From: an uncultured Verrucomicrobiota bacterium
GTDB lineage: Bacteria > Verrucomicrobiota > Verrucomicrobiia > Limisphaerales > UBA9464
NCBI GenBank assembly: GCA_903907995.1
Contig: CAIVQH010000053.1
Coordinates: forward strand, 1-35,524
DNA: 35,524 nucleotides
Reading direction: 5' to 3'
Positions 23,283 through 31,564 of this stretch are shown in pieces. The first letter of the stretch is position 1, and each line of letters starts with the position of its first letter. The position numbers and the translations under genes are program-made. The notes under the pieces were generated by a model, which worked only from the letters and a program-made list of their open reading frames with translations, made no database searches and was not told where the DNA came from.

Positions 23283-24842
23283 GTGGCTGCCTCCACCCAC
23301 CCGCCCGAACACCGCTCCGGCTCCTCCCGCTGGCTTGACCGGCTGGAACGGCTCGGCAACCGGCTGCCCGATCCGGTCGTCCTTTTTCTCTTTTCGCTGC
23401 TGGCGGTGTGGGCGGTGTCGGCGTTGCTCGCGCCGGTGATGTTTAGCGAGACAGATCCGCGCACGGTGATTCGCGACACGGTGGGGCACGTGACGGCCTC
23501 CGCGCCGATCCGGGTGGTGAACCAGCTTGCGCCGGCTGCGCTCACGCAGTTCCTCGCGCGCATGGTGAAGACCTTCGTCGAGTTTCCGCCGCTGGGCATT
23601 GTGCTGGTGGCCATGCTCGGTGTGGGCGTGGCGGAGCATACGGGCTTCATCACCGCCGGGCTGAAGGTGCTGCTGCGCGTGACGCCGCGCCGGTTGCTCG
23701 CGCCCGCGCTGCTGCTCGCGGCCATCATCAGCCATTCGGCGGCGGACTGCGGCTTTGTGCTAGTGGTGCCGCTGGGCGGGCTGCTCTTCGCGGCGGCCGG
23801 GCGGCATCCGGTGGCAGGGATCTGCTGCGCCTTTGCCGGGGTGAGCGGCGGCTACAGCGCCAGCTTCCTGCCCACGACGCTCGATCCGCTGTTGCAGAGC
23901 TTCACGCAAAACGCCGCCCAGCTCGTGGAGCCGGGACGCCTCGTGAGCCCGCTCGGCAACTGGTATTTCACCAGCGCCTCGTCCGGACTCATCATCCTGC
24001 TCGGCTGGTGGCTCACGGAGCGCGTCATCGAGCCGCGTCTCGCCCGGGTGCCGGTCGATGGTACGGCGAACGACGCGGCGACGCTGAACGAACTCACTGG
24101 CGCCGAACGCCGGGGGTTCTTCGCCGGGCTGGGGACCTTCGCCGCGCTGCTGCTCCTGCTGGTACTGATGGCGGCACCCGCATCGTCGTCCTTGCGCGGC
24201 AAGGGCGGTTCGCTCACGGCACCCGGCGCGCCGCTGATGGACGCCATCGTGCCGCTGCTCTGCCTGTTTTTCCTCGTGCCCGGCATCATTCACGGCGTGA
24301 TCGCCGGGACGGTGAAGAACCATCGCGACGTCGTGGTCGGCATGAGCAAGAGCATCGGCTCGATGAGCACCTTCCTGGTGATGGCCTTTGCGGCGGCGCA
24401 GTTCAGCTACGCTTTCCGCGAGTCGAACCTGGGCGCGCTGCTCGCCGTGAAGGGCACGGGCCTCTTGCAGAGCCTGCATGTGCCGCCGGCGGTCACGCTG
24501 GTCGGCGTGGTGCTGATCTCGGCGTTCATCGACCTCTTCATCGGCTCGGCGTCGGCGAAGTGGGCGCTGCTTGCCCCGGTGTTCGTGCCGATGCTCATGC
24601 AGCTCGGCCTGCCGCCCGAACTTACGCAGGCGGCCTTCCGCGTGGGCTCGTCGAGCACCAACATCATCACGCCGCTGATGACGTACTTCCCGCTCGTGGT
24701 CGTCTTCTGCCAGCGCTACGTGCGCCAGACGGGCATCGGCACGGTCATCTCGTTGATGCTGCCGTACTCGGTGGCCTTTCTCGCGCTGTGGACGGGCCTG
24801 TTGCTGGTGTGGTGGGAGTGCCGGTGGCCGCTGGGATTGTAG
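23283..24842 (+). CDS. abgT: AbgT-family transporter (p-aminobenzoyl-glutamate type)
   Basis: A 519-residue inner-membrane protein with about 11-13 hydrophobic segments and the AbgT pattern: a WLDRLERLGNRLPDPVVLF N-terminus, PPLGIVLVAMLGVGVAEHTGF, AIISHSAADCGFVLVVPLG, GVSGGYSASFLPTTLDPLL, MSTFLVMAFAAAQFSYAF, LFIGSASAKWALLAPVFVP and RVGSSSTNIITPLMTYFPL. AbgT proteins carry p-aminobenzoyl-glutamate or act as sulfonamide/antimetabolite exporters using the ion gradient; which one applies here cannot be told. The start is GTG 23283. The heptad repeat at 23173-23200 lies in its upstream region. No abgA or abgB hydrolase gene is beside it. Confidence 0.9.
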   Translation: MAASTHPPEHRSGSSRWLDRLERLGNRLPDPVVLFLFSLLAVWAVSALLAPVMFSETDPRTVIRDTVGHVTASAPIRVVNQLAPAALTQFLARMVKTFVEFPPLGIVLVAMLGVGVAEHTGFITAGLKVLLRVTPRRLLAPALLLAAIISHSAADCGFVLVVPLGGLLFAAAGRHPVAGICCAFAGVSGGYSASFLPTTLDPLLQSFTQNAAQLVEPGRLVSPLGNWYFTSASSGLIILLGWWLTERVIEPRLARVPVDGTANDAATLNELTGAERRGFFAGLGTFAALLLLLVLMAAPASSSLRGKGGSLTAPGAPLMDAIVPLLCLFFLVPGIIHGVIAGTVKNHRDVVVGMSKSIGSMSTFLVMAFAAAQFSYAFRESNLGALLAVKGTGLLQSLHVPPAVTLVGVVLISAFIDLFIGSASAKWALLAPVFVPMLMQLGLPPELTQAAFRVGSSSTNIITPLMTYFPLVVVFCQRYVRQTGIGTVISLMLPYSVAFLALWTGLLLVWWECRWPLGL

Positions 24843-24881
24843 AAAATCTCGTAGTGAGAATTTCGATTACGAACGGAGAAG

Positions 24882-25940
24882 TCACGCCGCCGCGCGGCGC
24901 AGGCGGTCGGTGATCCCGGCCCATTCGGGGGTCTCGGGCGGGGCCTCCACCACGATCAGTTTCGCGCCGGTGTCGTCGCAGTGGTGCAGTTCGCCGTAGA
25001 GCGCACGGGCAAAGGCTTCGGCGTCGTGCGGGATCACGCTCACGTGGGCGAACCGCCCGCCCAAGGGAATGTGCGTGTGAGCGAGGATATGGGTCTGGGG
25101 TCTGGGGTTTTGGGTCTGGAGTTCTGGGTCACGGGTCCCGGGTCCGAGGTCCAGCGTCCTGAGTTGGGCGAGCAGGTCGGCTTCGTCGCGCCAGGAGAGG
25201 ATGAGAAGTTTGGCTTTGGGCGAGTAATGCTTCGCCAGCATTCCCGGGCTCCTTAAAGCGGTCCCGGGTCCCGGGTCCAAAGTCCGAAGTCTTGGCGAAG
25301 GCGCCCCACACGCGGCCGCGATCGCCTCCGCCGAAATCATCCCCGGCCGCAACAACCGGGGAACGTCGCCGGTCACATCCACCACGGTGCTCTCGATGCC
25401 CACGTTGGAGTCGCCGCCATCCACGATGAGCGGGATGCGGTCGCCGAGCTGCTTGGCGACGTGCGCGGCGTTCGTCGGGGAGAGTTGGTCGGAGAGGTTC
25501 GCGCTGGGAGCGGCCAGCGGGAAGCCGCAGGCGCGGATCACCGCCGGCATCAGCGGATGGATCGGCCAGCGTACGCCCACGGTCGGGCCGCCCGCCGTGA
25601 CGATGTCGGGAATGTGCGGCGCGCGCGGCACGATGAGCGTGAGTGGCCCCGGCCAGAAGGCATCGGCCAACCGGTCGGCCAGCGCGGGCCAGGCCGAGGA
25701 GCATTCCCGCGCCATCGCCCGCGAACTGACGTGGACGATCACGGGATTGTGCGCGGGCCGACCTTTCGCGGAGTAAATCTTCGCGACAATCGCGGCGTCG
25801 AGGGCGTTGCCGGCGAGGCCATACACCGTCTCCGTCGGCAGCGCGGCGATTCCGCCGGCGCGCAGCAGGGCGGCCGCCCGTTCGACGGCGGCGGCGAACA
25901 GGGCGGGCGTGTGCGTGGACAGGATCTCGGCAGACGGCAC
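24882..25940 (-). CDS. tsaC: L-threonylcarbamoyladenylate synthase (Sua5/YrdC/TsaC family)
   Basis: A 352-residue enzyme that makes threonylcarbamoyl-AMP for t6A37 of ANN-decoding tRNAs. The YrdC domain (~15-215) shows ALPTETVYGLAGNAL, the SAKGRPAHNPVIVHV lysine/arginine site, FWPGPLTLIVPR, VGVRWPIHP, AAPSANLSDQLSPTNA and STVVDVTGD. A Sua5-type C-terminal domain follows (PGMLAKHYSPKAKLLIL and on). Two peptide stretches look inserted: RLRTLDPGPGTALRS near residue 223, and LRTLDLGPGTRDPELQTQNP near residue 265. Both are encoded by heptad-periodic DNA repeats (25260-25294 and 25092-25161). They fall at the linker between domains and inside the C-terminal domain, so they may be tolerated. It diverges from trpD across another repeat. 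Confidence 0.88.
   Translation of the reverse strand: MPSAEILSTHTPALFAAAVERAAALLRAGGIAALPTETVYGLAGNALDAAIVAKIYSAKGRPAHNPVIVHVSSRAMARECSSAWPALADRLADAFWPGPLTLIVPRAPHIPDIVTAGGPTVGVRWPIHPLMPAVIRACGFPLAAPSANLSDQLSPTNAAHVAKQLGDRIPLIVDGGDSNVGIESTVVDVTGDVPRLLRPGMISAEAIAAACGAPSPRLRTLDPGPGTALRSPGMLAKHYSPKAKLLILSWRDEADLLAQLRTLDLGPGTRDPELQTQNPRPQTHILAHTHIPLGGRFAHVSVIPHDAEAFARALYGELHHCDDTGAKLIVVEAPPETPEWAGITDRLRRAAA
25092..25161. repeat. Ten-unit heptad-periodic repeat inside the tsaC-like gene
   Basis: Ten successive 7-mers begin GGTCTGG GGTCTGG and drift through GGTTTTG, AGTTCTG and GGTCACG to GGTCCCG, GGTCCGA and GGTCCAG. The reading frame stays open on the minus strand and is translated as ..LGPGTRDPELQTQNPRP.. 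Confidence 0.75.
25260..25294. repeat. Five-unit heptad repeat inside the tsaC-like gene
   Basis: GGTCCCG GGTCCCG GGTCCAA AGTCCGA AGTCTTG. It differs at only a few positions over 35 bp from the copy inside the helicase gene at 29593-29627, which lies in an unrelated gene on the other strand. Confidence 0.75.
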
Positions 25941-25953
25941 GCGAGGGTTGTAA

Positions 25954-26072
25954 GCTCCAAGGGCCGAATTCCAAATTCCAAAGAAGCTCCAATCACCAAA
26001 CAGGGGAGCCGGTCCGAATCGGCGATCTGATCGCCGACGTTGCTTTGGAACTTGGAGCTTGGTCCTTGGAAT
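25954..26072. repeat. Inverted pair of heptad arrays around a hairpin in the tsaC-trpD divergent region
   Basis: The right array (26045-26072) is TTGGAAC TTGGAGC TTGGTCC TTGGAAT. The left array (25954-25992) is its imperfect inverse (GCTCCAA, two ATTCCAA, GCTCCAA). Between them lies a perfect 9-bp stem (TCGGCGATC 26019-26027, GATCGCCGA 26029-26037) with a 1-nt centre. This fills nearly the whole ~146-bp region from which both genes must be transcribed. Confidence 0.7.
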
Positions 26073-26086
26073 TTCATGCTTGCGGG

Positions 26087-27133
26087 GTGCTCGCAGAACT
26101 CATTGCCCATGTCCGCGCCGGTCAGCACCTGTCCCGGGAACAGGTCGCCCGGGCCGTCACGGTGCTGGCGGACGAGGCCGTGGCGCCGGAGCCGAAGGCC
26201 GACTTCCTGACGGCGCTCGCGCAGAAAGGCGAGACCACGGACGAGATCGCCACTTTCGCCCACGAGCTGCGTGAGCGCGCCACGCCGGTGCCGCTGGATG
26301 CGGCGACCCGCGCCCGGGAAATCCTCGACGTGTGCGGCACCGGCGGCGACCGGCTGAACACCTTCAACATCTCCACCACGGTCGCGCTCGTCTGTGCCGC
26401 GGCCGGGGTGACGGTCGCCAAACACGGCAACCGCGCCATCACCTCGCAGTCAGGCAGCGCGGATGTCCTTGCGGCGCTGGGTATTCCCATCGAGCAGACG
26501 CCGGAGCAGGTCGCGGTCTCCCTGCGCGACCACGGTTTCTCGTTTCTCTTTGCTGCGAAATTCCACCCGTCGTTCAAGGCCATCGGTCCGGCCCGCCGCC
26601 TCTGCGCGGAACGGGGGCAGCGGACCCTCTTCAACTTCCTCGGGCCGCTCCTCAACCCCCTGCGACCCAGCGTGCAACTCGTCGGGACCTCCCGGCGCGA
26701 ACTGGTCGAGCCGCTGGCGCGCACGTTGCAGGCGCTGGGCATCCGCCGCGCCATGGTGGTGGCCGGGGAGGTTCCCGGTCACGGTGTGCTGGACGAGTTT
26801 TCCACCCTTGGGGCGAACTGGATCGGCGAATTCTATCAGGATCGCGCCTTCCACCAATCGGAATGGTTTGCCGCCGAACTGCCCCTGCACCCGGCAACTT
26901 TGGCCGATCTGGCCGGGGGAAATGCTGCCGACAATGCTGAAATCATCCGCCGCCTGCTGGCCGGCGACGATCGTGGCCCCCGGCGCGATGCCGTGCTGCT
27001 GAACGCGGCCGCGGCCCTGTTTGTCGCCGGCAAGGCCGGAAGCATCGCCGCCGGCTGGGATTTGGCCGGAAAAACCATCGATTCCGGGGCGGTGACGCGC
27101 AAACTGGCCGCCCTGGCCACCCAAAAAGCCTGA
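26087..27133 (+). CDS. trpD: Anthranilate phosphoribosyltransferase
   Basis: A 348-residue enzyme that joins anthranilate to PRPP in tryptophan synthesis. It shows the helical N-terminal domain, VCGTGGDRLNTFNIST (PRPP glycine loop), VAKHGNRAITSQSGSADVLAALG (anthranilate and phosphate contacts), FLFAAKFHPSFKAIGPAR, TLFNFLGPLLNP and HGVLDEFSTLG, all classical TrpD motifs. The length is normal. GTG 26087 is preferred because the open frame upstream (to 26045) is made of the heptad array and encodes the unrelated ELGAWSLEF. The gene is not beside other trp genes, as is common in this phylum. A stem of 8 bp (27135-27142 with 27181-27188) follows but lacks a T-tract. Confidence 0.93.
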   Translation: MLAELIAHVRAGQHLSREQVARAVTVLADEAVAPEPKADFLTALAQKGETTDEIATFAHELRERATPVPLDAATRAREILDVCGTGGDRLNTFNISTTVALVCAAAGVTVAKHGNRAITSQSGSADVLAALGIPIEQTPEQVAVSLRDHGFSFLFAAKFHPSFKAIGPARRLCAERGQRTLFNFLGPLLNPLRPSVQLVGTSRRELVEPLARTLQALGIRRAMVVAGEVPGHGVLDEFSTLGANWIGEFYQDRAFHQSEWFAAELPLHPATLADLAGGNAADNAEIIRRLLAGDDRGPRRDAVLLNAAAALFVAGKAGSIAAGWDLAGKTIDSGAVTRKLAALATQKA

Positions 27134-27198
27134 TTCGGGGAGTGGACTCCTCAGGCCATGAATCACTAATAATCAGTACTCTCCCCGATTAATAGGCT

Positions 27199-27265
27199 TA
27201 TCAAATCTGCACTTGGCGTAACTTGTGCGACACAAAAAGACGTGCAGACGAGCTCAGATTTGATA
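27199..27265 (+). other. Structured leader before the HD-domain gene
   Basis: A perfect 11-bp inverted repeat (TATCAAATCTG 27199-27209, CAGATTTGATA 27255-27265) encloses CTGCAC (27207-27212) that can pair with GTGCAG (27242-27247). The innermost hairpin is TTGTG-CGA-CACAA. The outer and middle stems share three bases, so they could be exclusive. The end lies 12 bp before ATG 27278. Confidence 0.5.
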
Positions 27266-27277
27266 TTTTCCCTGCCC

Positions 27278-28144
27278 ATGCTCCTTGCCGTAAACACGCG
27301 TGATCCGCGCGCGGTTGAACACCGTGTGGCCCAGGATTACTGGTGCATGTTTCCGGACGGGGACCCCACCTTCGTATCCCGGGCCTTTGGCTGGGTGGAA
27401 AGTTATTTCCGGGGGGACAACCCCGATTTTCTGCGGATTGACGCCCATTATCACGATCTGGAGCACACCCTGCAGGGCACCCTGGCCTTCTCCACCCTGC
27501 TGCGTGGCCGGATGGAGGCGGGGGTGGAACCGATCCTGACCCAGGAGATGTTCGAGCTGGGGCTGCTCGCGATCCTGCTGCATGACTCCGGCTATCTGAA
27601 GCGCCGGGACGACCGGGATGGCACGGGTGCGAAGTACACCGCCACCCACGTCAACCGCTCCTGCGACTTTGCGGAGCGCCTGCTCTGGCACCACGGCTAC
27701 TCGCTGCGCCAGGTCCATGCCGTGCAGCACATGATCCGCTGCACCGGCGTGGGTGCCAAACTGGCGGCCATCCCCTTCCAGTCGGAGGAGGAACGCATTG
27801 CCGGCTTTGCGCTCGGCACCGCCGATCTGCTGGGGCAGATGGCGGCGAACGACTACGTCGAAAAGCTGCCCATCCTCTTCGAGGAGTTCTCCGAATCGGC
27901 CCAGTTCAACGCGGGCAAAGGCGGCCCGACCATGCTCTTCAACTCGGTGCAGGACCTGACGGAGAAGACGCCCGCCTTCTGGCGGAAGTACGTCCTGCCG
28001 AAGATCGAAAACGACTTCCTGGGCCTCTTCCGCTACCTCGCCCGGCCCGCTCCCGAAGGCCGCAACGAGTACATCGAGGCCATCGAGGCCAACATCCAGC
28101 GCCTCGAAAAGAGCCTGGCGATGGCGACCCGCGCCGCCGCCTGA
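27278..28144 (+). CDS. HD-domain metal-dependent phosphohydrolase
   Basis: A 288-residue soluble protein of the HD superfamily. DAHYHDLEHT (55-64) supplies the first metal His, LAILLHDSGYLKRRDD (98-113) holds the HD pair H102-D103, VHAVQHMIRCTG the next His, and ALGTADLLGQM the final Asp. Members hydrolyse nucleotides or cyclic nucleotides; HYHDLEHT resembles the entry motif of the PDEase class, but the substrate is not decided by sequence. ATG 27278 is preferred to GTG 27242, which lies inside the palindromic leader. A strong terminator follows its stop. Confidence 0.82.
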   Translation: MLLAVNTRDPRAVEHRVAQDYWCMFPDGDPTFVSRAFGWVESYFRGDNPDFLRIDAHYHDLEHTLQGTLAFSTLLRGRMEAGVEPILTQEMFELGLLAILLHDSGYLKRRDDRDGTGAKYTATHVNRSCDFAERLLWHHGYSLRQVHAVQHMIRCTGVGAKLAAIPFQSEEERIAGFALGTADLLGQMAANDYVEKLPILFEEFSESAQFNAGKGGPTMLFNSVQDLTEKTPAFWRKYVLPKIENDFLGLFRYLARPAPEGRNEYIEAIEANIQRLEKSLAMATRAAA

Positions 28145-28161
28145 GCGCCTCACAACTTCCG

Positions 28162-28186
28162 GCCGGGCCACACGCCCGGCTTTTTT
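28162..28186 (+). terminator. Rho-independent terminator
   Basis: GCCGGGC (28162-28168), loop CACAC, GCCCGGC (28174-28180), then six T (28181-28186). It ends the HD-domain transcript 17 bp after its stop codon. Confidence 0.9.
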
Positions 28187-28225
28187 GTTCGGCATTCCGC
28201 GCGCTCCGGGGCTTATTTCCCAGTC

Positions 28226-30436
28226 GTGCCGCGTGATTATCAGCTCAATCCCTTCCGCTCGGATGCCCCGTTGCGGATCGATTACGCGCGGGAACTCAAT
28301 CCCCAGCAGCTCGCCGCCGTCACCGCCGCCCCGGGACCGGCCCTCGTGCTGGCCGGCGCGGGGGCGGGCAAGACGCGCACCCTGACCTACCGGGTGGCCT
28401 GGCTGATCGAGCAGGGCATCCCGGCCGAGCGCATCCTGTTGCTGACTTTTACCAACAAGTCGGCCCGCGAAATGATGCAGCGCGTCGGCGACCTGCTGGG
28501 CGGCGAGCTGTCCCAGCTCTGGGGGGGCACCTTCCACAGCGTGGGCAACCGCATCCTCCGCCGCCATGCCGACCGGCTCGGCTACCGCCAGGATTTCACC
28601 ATCGCGGACCGCGAGGACGCCAAGGATCTGCTGGCCACCTGCATCACCGACGCGGGCGTGGACGTGAAGGCGACCCGCTTCCCCAAGCCGGAGGTGCTCG
28701 GCGACATCTTTTCCATGGCCCTGAACACGGGCCGGACGCTGCCGGAACTGCTCGAAGCGGACTACGAGAGCTTCCTGCCGCTGACCGACGTCATCGCCGA
28801 CGTGCAGAAGCGTTACGCGGCCCGCAAGCGCGCGGCCGGCCTGATGGATTTCGACGACCTGCTGGTGCTCTGGCTGCGCGTGATGCGGGAAAACGCCGAT
28901 GTGGGCGAGCTGTACCAGCGGCGCTTCCAGTTCGTGCTCGTGGACGAATATCAGGACACCAACATTCTGCAGGCGGAACTGCTCGATACCCTGTCCGCCC
29001 GGCATCACAACCTGATGGCCGTCGGCGACGACGCCCAGAGCATCTACTCGTGGCGCGGGGCGAACTTCGCCAACATCCTCAATTTCCCGCAGCGGTATCC
29101 CGGCGCCCAGGTCTTCAAGATCGAGACGAATTACCGCAGCACGCCGGAAATCCTCGCCCTGGCCAATGCGGCTATCGCAGCGAACATACGGCAGTTTCCC
29201 AAGGCCCTGAAGGCCGCCCGTGCCTCGGGTCCGCGCCCGGTGCTGGTCGTCTGTGGCGAGGGCGGCGAGCAGGCGGCGTTCATCGCACAGCGCGTGCTCG
29301 AACTCCGCGACGAGGGCCAGCGGCTGGATGACATATGCGTGCTGTACCGCTCGCACTTCCACGCGCTGGAACTGCAGCTCGAACTCACGCGCCGCAACAT
29401 CCCCTTCACCATCACGAGCGGCATCCGCTTCTTCGAGCAGGCGCACATCAAGGATGTCGCAGCCTACCTTAAGCTGGTGACCAACCCGCAGGACGAACTG
29501 GCCTTCAAGCGGCTCGTGCGGATGCTGCCCGGCATTGGTGGCAAGGGGGCGGATAAGCTGTTCGCCGCTTTTGTGGCGCGACTGGGCGCCGCAGTCCCGG
29601 GTCCCGGGTCCGAGGTCCAGAGTCTTGGTTCGCCGGTCGCGCCGGTGCCAGTGGTGGAGATTTCGGACAATGATGGGGGCGATGGGACGCCGGTGCCGGT
29701 GGCGCCGTATGTCCCGATCGCGCCGTTGCTCACGGCGATTGCGAAGGCCGTGCCGGGGAAGACCGCCGCGGCGTGGGCCCAGTTCACCGCCACGATCTCG
29801 CAGTGCGAGGGCGACCCGATCCGCAATGCGCCCGGACGGTTCATCCGGCTGGTGGTGGAGGCCGACTACGAGGACTACCTCAAGGCGACCTACGAAAATC
29901 CTCGCAACCGGCTGGATGACCTGGAGCAGCTTGCCAACTACGCCGACCAGTTTCCGAGCGTGGCGGAATTCCTCTCACAATTCGCGCTCCAGACCAATGT
30001 TGAGGCCGAGGAAAACCAGACGCGCGACGACGAGGACGAGGAACGCCTCAAGCTTTCCACGGTCCACCAGGCCAAGGGCCTGGAGTTCGGCACGGTGTTC
30101 GTGATCATGCTGTGCGACGGGCTGTTTCCGAGCGCCCGGTCGCTGGACTCCACCGAGGGCGAGGAGGAGGAGCGCCGCCTGTTCTACGTGGCCGTGACGC
30201 GTGCGCGGAACGAACTTTACCTGTGCCATCCGTTGCTGCGCTTCATGCAGGGCGGCGGCAACGCGCTGCAACAGCCCTCGCGCTTCCTCGGCGAGCTGCC
30301 CAAAGAACTGGTGGACGAATGGAACCTGCGGCCGGCGTTTGGCGCGTATCCCAGCTCCGCTCCCACAGCGACTCCACCCGCTGCGCGGTCGTCCGACGAT
30401 TTCCCGGAGGAATTCGACGGCGACTCGCCCTTCTGA
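28226..30436 (+). CDS. UvrD/Rep-type superfamily 1 ATP-dependent DNA helicase
   Basis: A 736-residue 3'-5' helicase. It shows the Q motif NPQQLAAV (25-32), Walker A LAGAGAGKTRT (42-52), LLTFTNKSAREM (Ia), FVLVDEYQDTN (II), VGDDAQSIYSWRGA (III), IETNYRST (IV), LSTVHQAKGLEF (V) and FYVAVTRARNELYL (VI). Domains 1A, 1B, 2A and 2B are all present. About 40 residues near 455-495 (AAVPGPGSEVQSLGSPVAP..) are low-complexity and partly encoded by the heptad repeat at 29593-29627, in a loop of the second domain. The start is GTG 28226, just after the terminator. The tRNA-dihydrouridine synthase gene begins 5 bp after its stop. Confidence 0.93.
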   Translation: MPRDYQLNPFRSDAPLRIDYARELNPQQLAAVTAAPGPALVLAGAGAGKTRTLTYRVAWLIEQGIPAERILLLTFTNKSAREMMQRVGDLLGGELSQLWGGTFHSVGNRILRRHADRLGYRQDFTIADREDAKDLLATCITDAGVDVKATRFPKPEVLGDIFSMALNTGRTLPELLEADYESFLPLTDVIADVQKRYAARKRAAGLMDFDDLLVLWLRVMRENADVGELYQRRFQFVLVDEYQDTNILQAELLDTLSARHHNLMAVGDDAQSIYSWRGANFANILNFPQRYPGAQVFKIETNYRSTPEILALANAAIAANIRQFPKALKAARASGPRPVLVVCGEGGEQAAFIAQRVLELRDEGQRLDDICVLYRSHFHALELQLELTRRNIPFTITSGIRFFEQAHIKDVAAYLKLVTNPQDELAFKRLVRMLPGIGGKGADKLFAAFVARLGAAVPGPGSEVQSLGSPVAPVPVVEISDNDGGDGTPVPVAPYVPIAPLLTAIAKAVPGKTAAAWAQFTATISQCEGDPIRNAPGRFIRLVVEADYEDYLKATYENPRNRLDDLEQLANYADQFPSVAEFLSQFALQTNVEAEENQTRDDEDEERLKLSTVHQAKGLEFGTVFVIMLCDGLFPSARSLDSTEGEEEERRLFYVAVTRARNELYLCHPLLRFMQGGGNALQQPSRFLGELPKELVDEWNLRPAFGAYPSSAPTATPPAARSSDDFPEEFDGDSPF
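29593..29627. repeat. Five-unit heptad repeat inside the helicase gene
   Basis: AGTCCCG GGTCCCG GGTCCGA GGTCCAG AGTCTTG. It is nearly the same 35 bp as 25260-25294 and as the end of 25092-25161. It is translated as VPGPGSEVQSL in the helicase and keeps the frame open. Confidence 0.75.
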
Positions 30437-30440
30437 CCGC

Positions 30441-31514
30441 ATGGACCACCCCGCCCAGTTCGCCGCCCTGCTGGCACGCCCGGAACCCCTGCTCGCGCTT
30501 GCGCCGATGCAGGATGTCACCGACCTGCCCTTCTGGCGGCTCATGGCGCGCTATGGCGGGCCGGACGTGTACTGGACGGAATACTTCCGCGTGCACCCCA
30601 CGAGCCGGCTCGAAAAGTGGATCCTCGAAAGCCTCATCAAGAACCCGACCGGCCGGCCCGCCATCGCCCAACTCATCGGCAATGACATTCCGTCGCTCGT
30701 GCGGGCCGCGAAGGAGTTACAACACTATCCAGTGGCCGCCGTGGACCTGAACCTCGGCTGTCCCGCGCCGGTGGTCTATCGAAAGTGCGCCGGCGGCGGA
30801 CTGCTGCGCGAACCCGCGCGCGTGGACGGCATTCTCGGCGCGATGCGCGAGGCCATCGGCGAACGCGGTGTGAAGTTCACCGTGAAGACGCGGATCGGCT
30901 TCGACGATCCCGGCGTGTTCGACGAGTTCCTTGCTATCTTTGCACGGCACTCCCTCGACCTGCTCACGGTCCATGGCCGCACCGTGAAGGAGATGTACCG
31001 CACGGAGGTGCATTACGACTTCATCGCGCGGGCCGCCGCGGCGGTGCCCTGCCCGGTGCTGGCCAATGGCAACATCCATTCGCCGGCGCGTGCGGCGGAG
31101 GTGCTGGCCGACACCGGGGCCAAGGGCCTGATGATCGGCCGCGGCTGCATCCGCAATCCCTGGCTCTACGGCCAGATCCGCGCGCACTTGCGGGGCGAGC
31201 CGGTGCGGCTGCCGGCCGGGCGCGAGGTGCTGGCCTATATCGGCGAACTCTACGAGGCCACCGAGCCGCCGGTGTCGCAGGAAAAGTTCCAGGTCGAGAA
31301 GATGAAGAAGTACCTGAACTTCCTCGGCATGGGCATCGGCCGCAGTGCGCCGGAATCCGCCCTGTTTCTGAACCGGATCCGCCGCGCGTCCGCGAAGGCG
31401 GAGTTCTTCGGCATCTGTGCCGAGTATCTCGACCACGACGAGCCGATGCCGCTGGTCCCATTCAGCCCGGATGCGCCAATCGTCCCGGTCGCTGACGCCG
31501 CATGCGCCGCCTGA
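30441..31514 (+). CDS. tRNA-dihydrouridine synthase (Dus family)
   Basis: A 357-residue FMN enzyme that reduces uridines in tRNA D-loops. LALAPMQDVTDLPFWRL (18-34) is the FMN-binding start of the TIM barrel, VDLNLGCPAPVVYRKCAGGGLL (101-122) the family signature with the GCP cysteine at 107, and VKTRIGFDD, LLTVHGRTV, VLANGNIHS and GLMIGRGCIRNPWL complete the flavin site. The C-terminal helical domain that grips tRNA is present. ATG 30441 starts 5 bp after the helicase stop, so the two are cotranscribed. Which Dus class (A, B or C) applies is not decided. Confidence 0.9.
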   Translation: MDHPAQFAALLARPEPLLALAPMQDVTDLPFWRLMARYGGPDVYWTEYFRVHPTSRLEKWILESLIKNPTGRPAIAQLIGNDIPSLVRAAKELQHYPVAAVDLNLGCPAPVVYRKCAGGGLLREPARVDGILGAMREAIGERGVKFTVKTRIGFDDPGVFDEFLAIFARHSLDLLTVHGRTVKEMYRTEVHYDFIARAAAAVPCPVLANGNIHSPARAAEVLADTGAKGLMIGRGCIRNPWLYGQIRAHLRGEPVRLPAGREVLAYIGELYEATEPPVSQEKFQVEKMKKYLNFLGMGIGRSAPESALFLNRIRRASAKAEFFGICAEYLDHDEPMPLVPFSPDAPIVPVADAACAA

Positions 31515-31564
31515 GCGCCATAAAAATCTTCCACCCCGCCCCGTCGCCCCCTTCAATCGCGCCC

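Noticed and set aside
25092-25294. Possible CRISPR array
   Set aside because: Units are 7 bp with no spacers of regular length and no cas genes are present.
27254-29446. A 730-codon minus-strand open frame over the HD and helicase genes
   Set aside because: It spans two well-identified genes on the other strand and a terminator, and its low-complexity residues fit a shadow frame.
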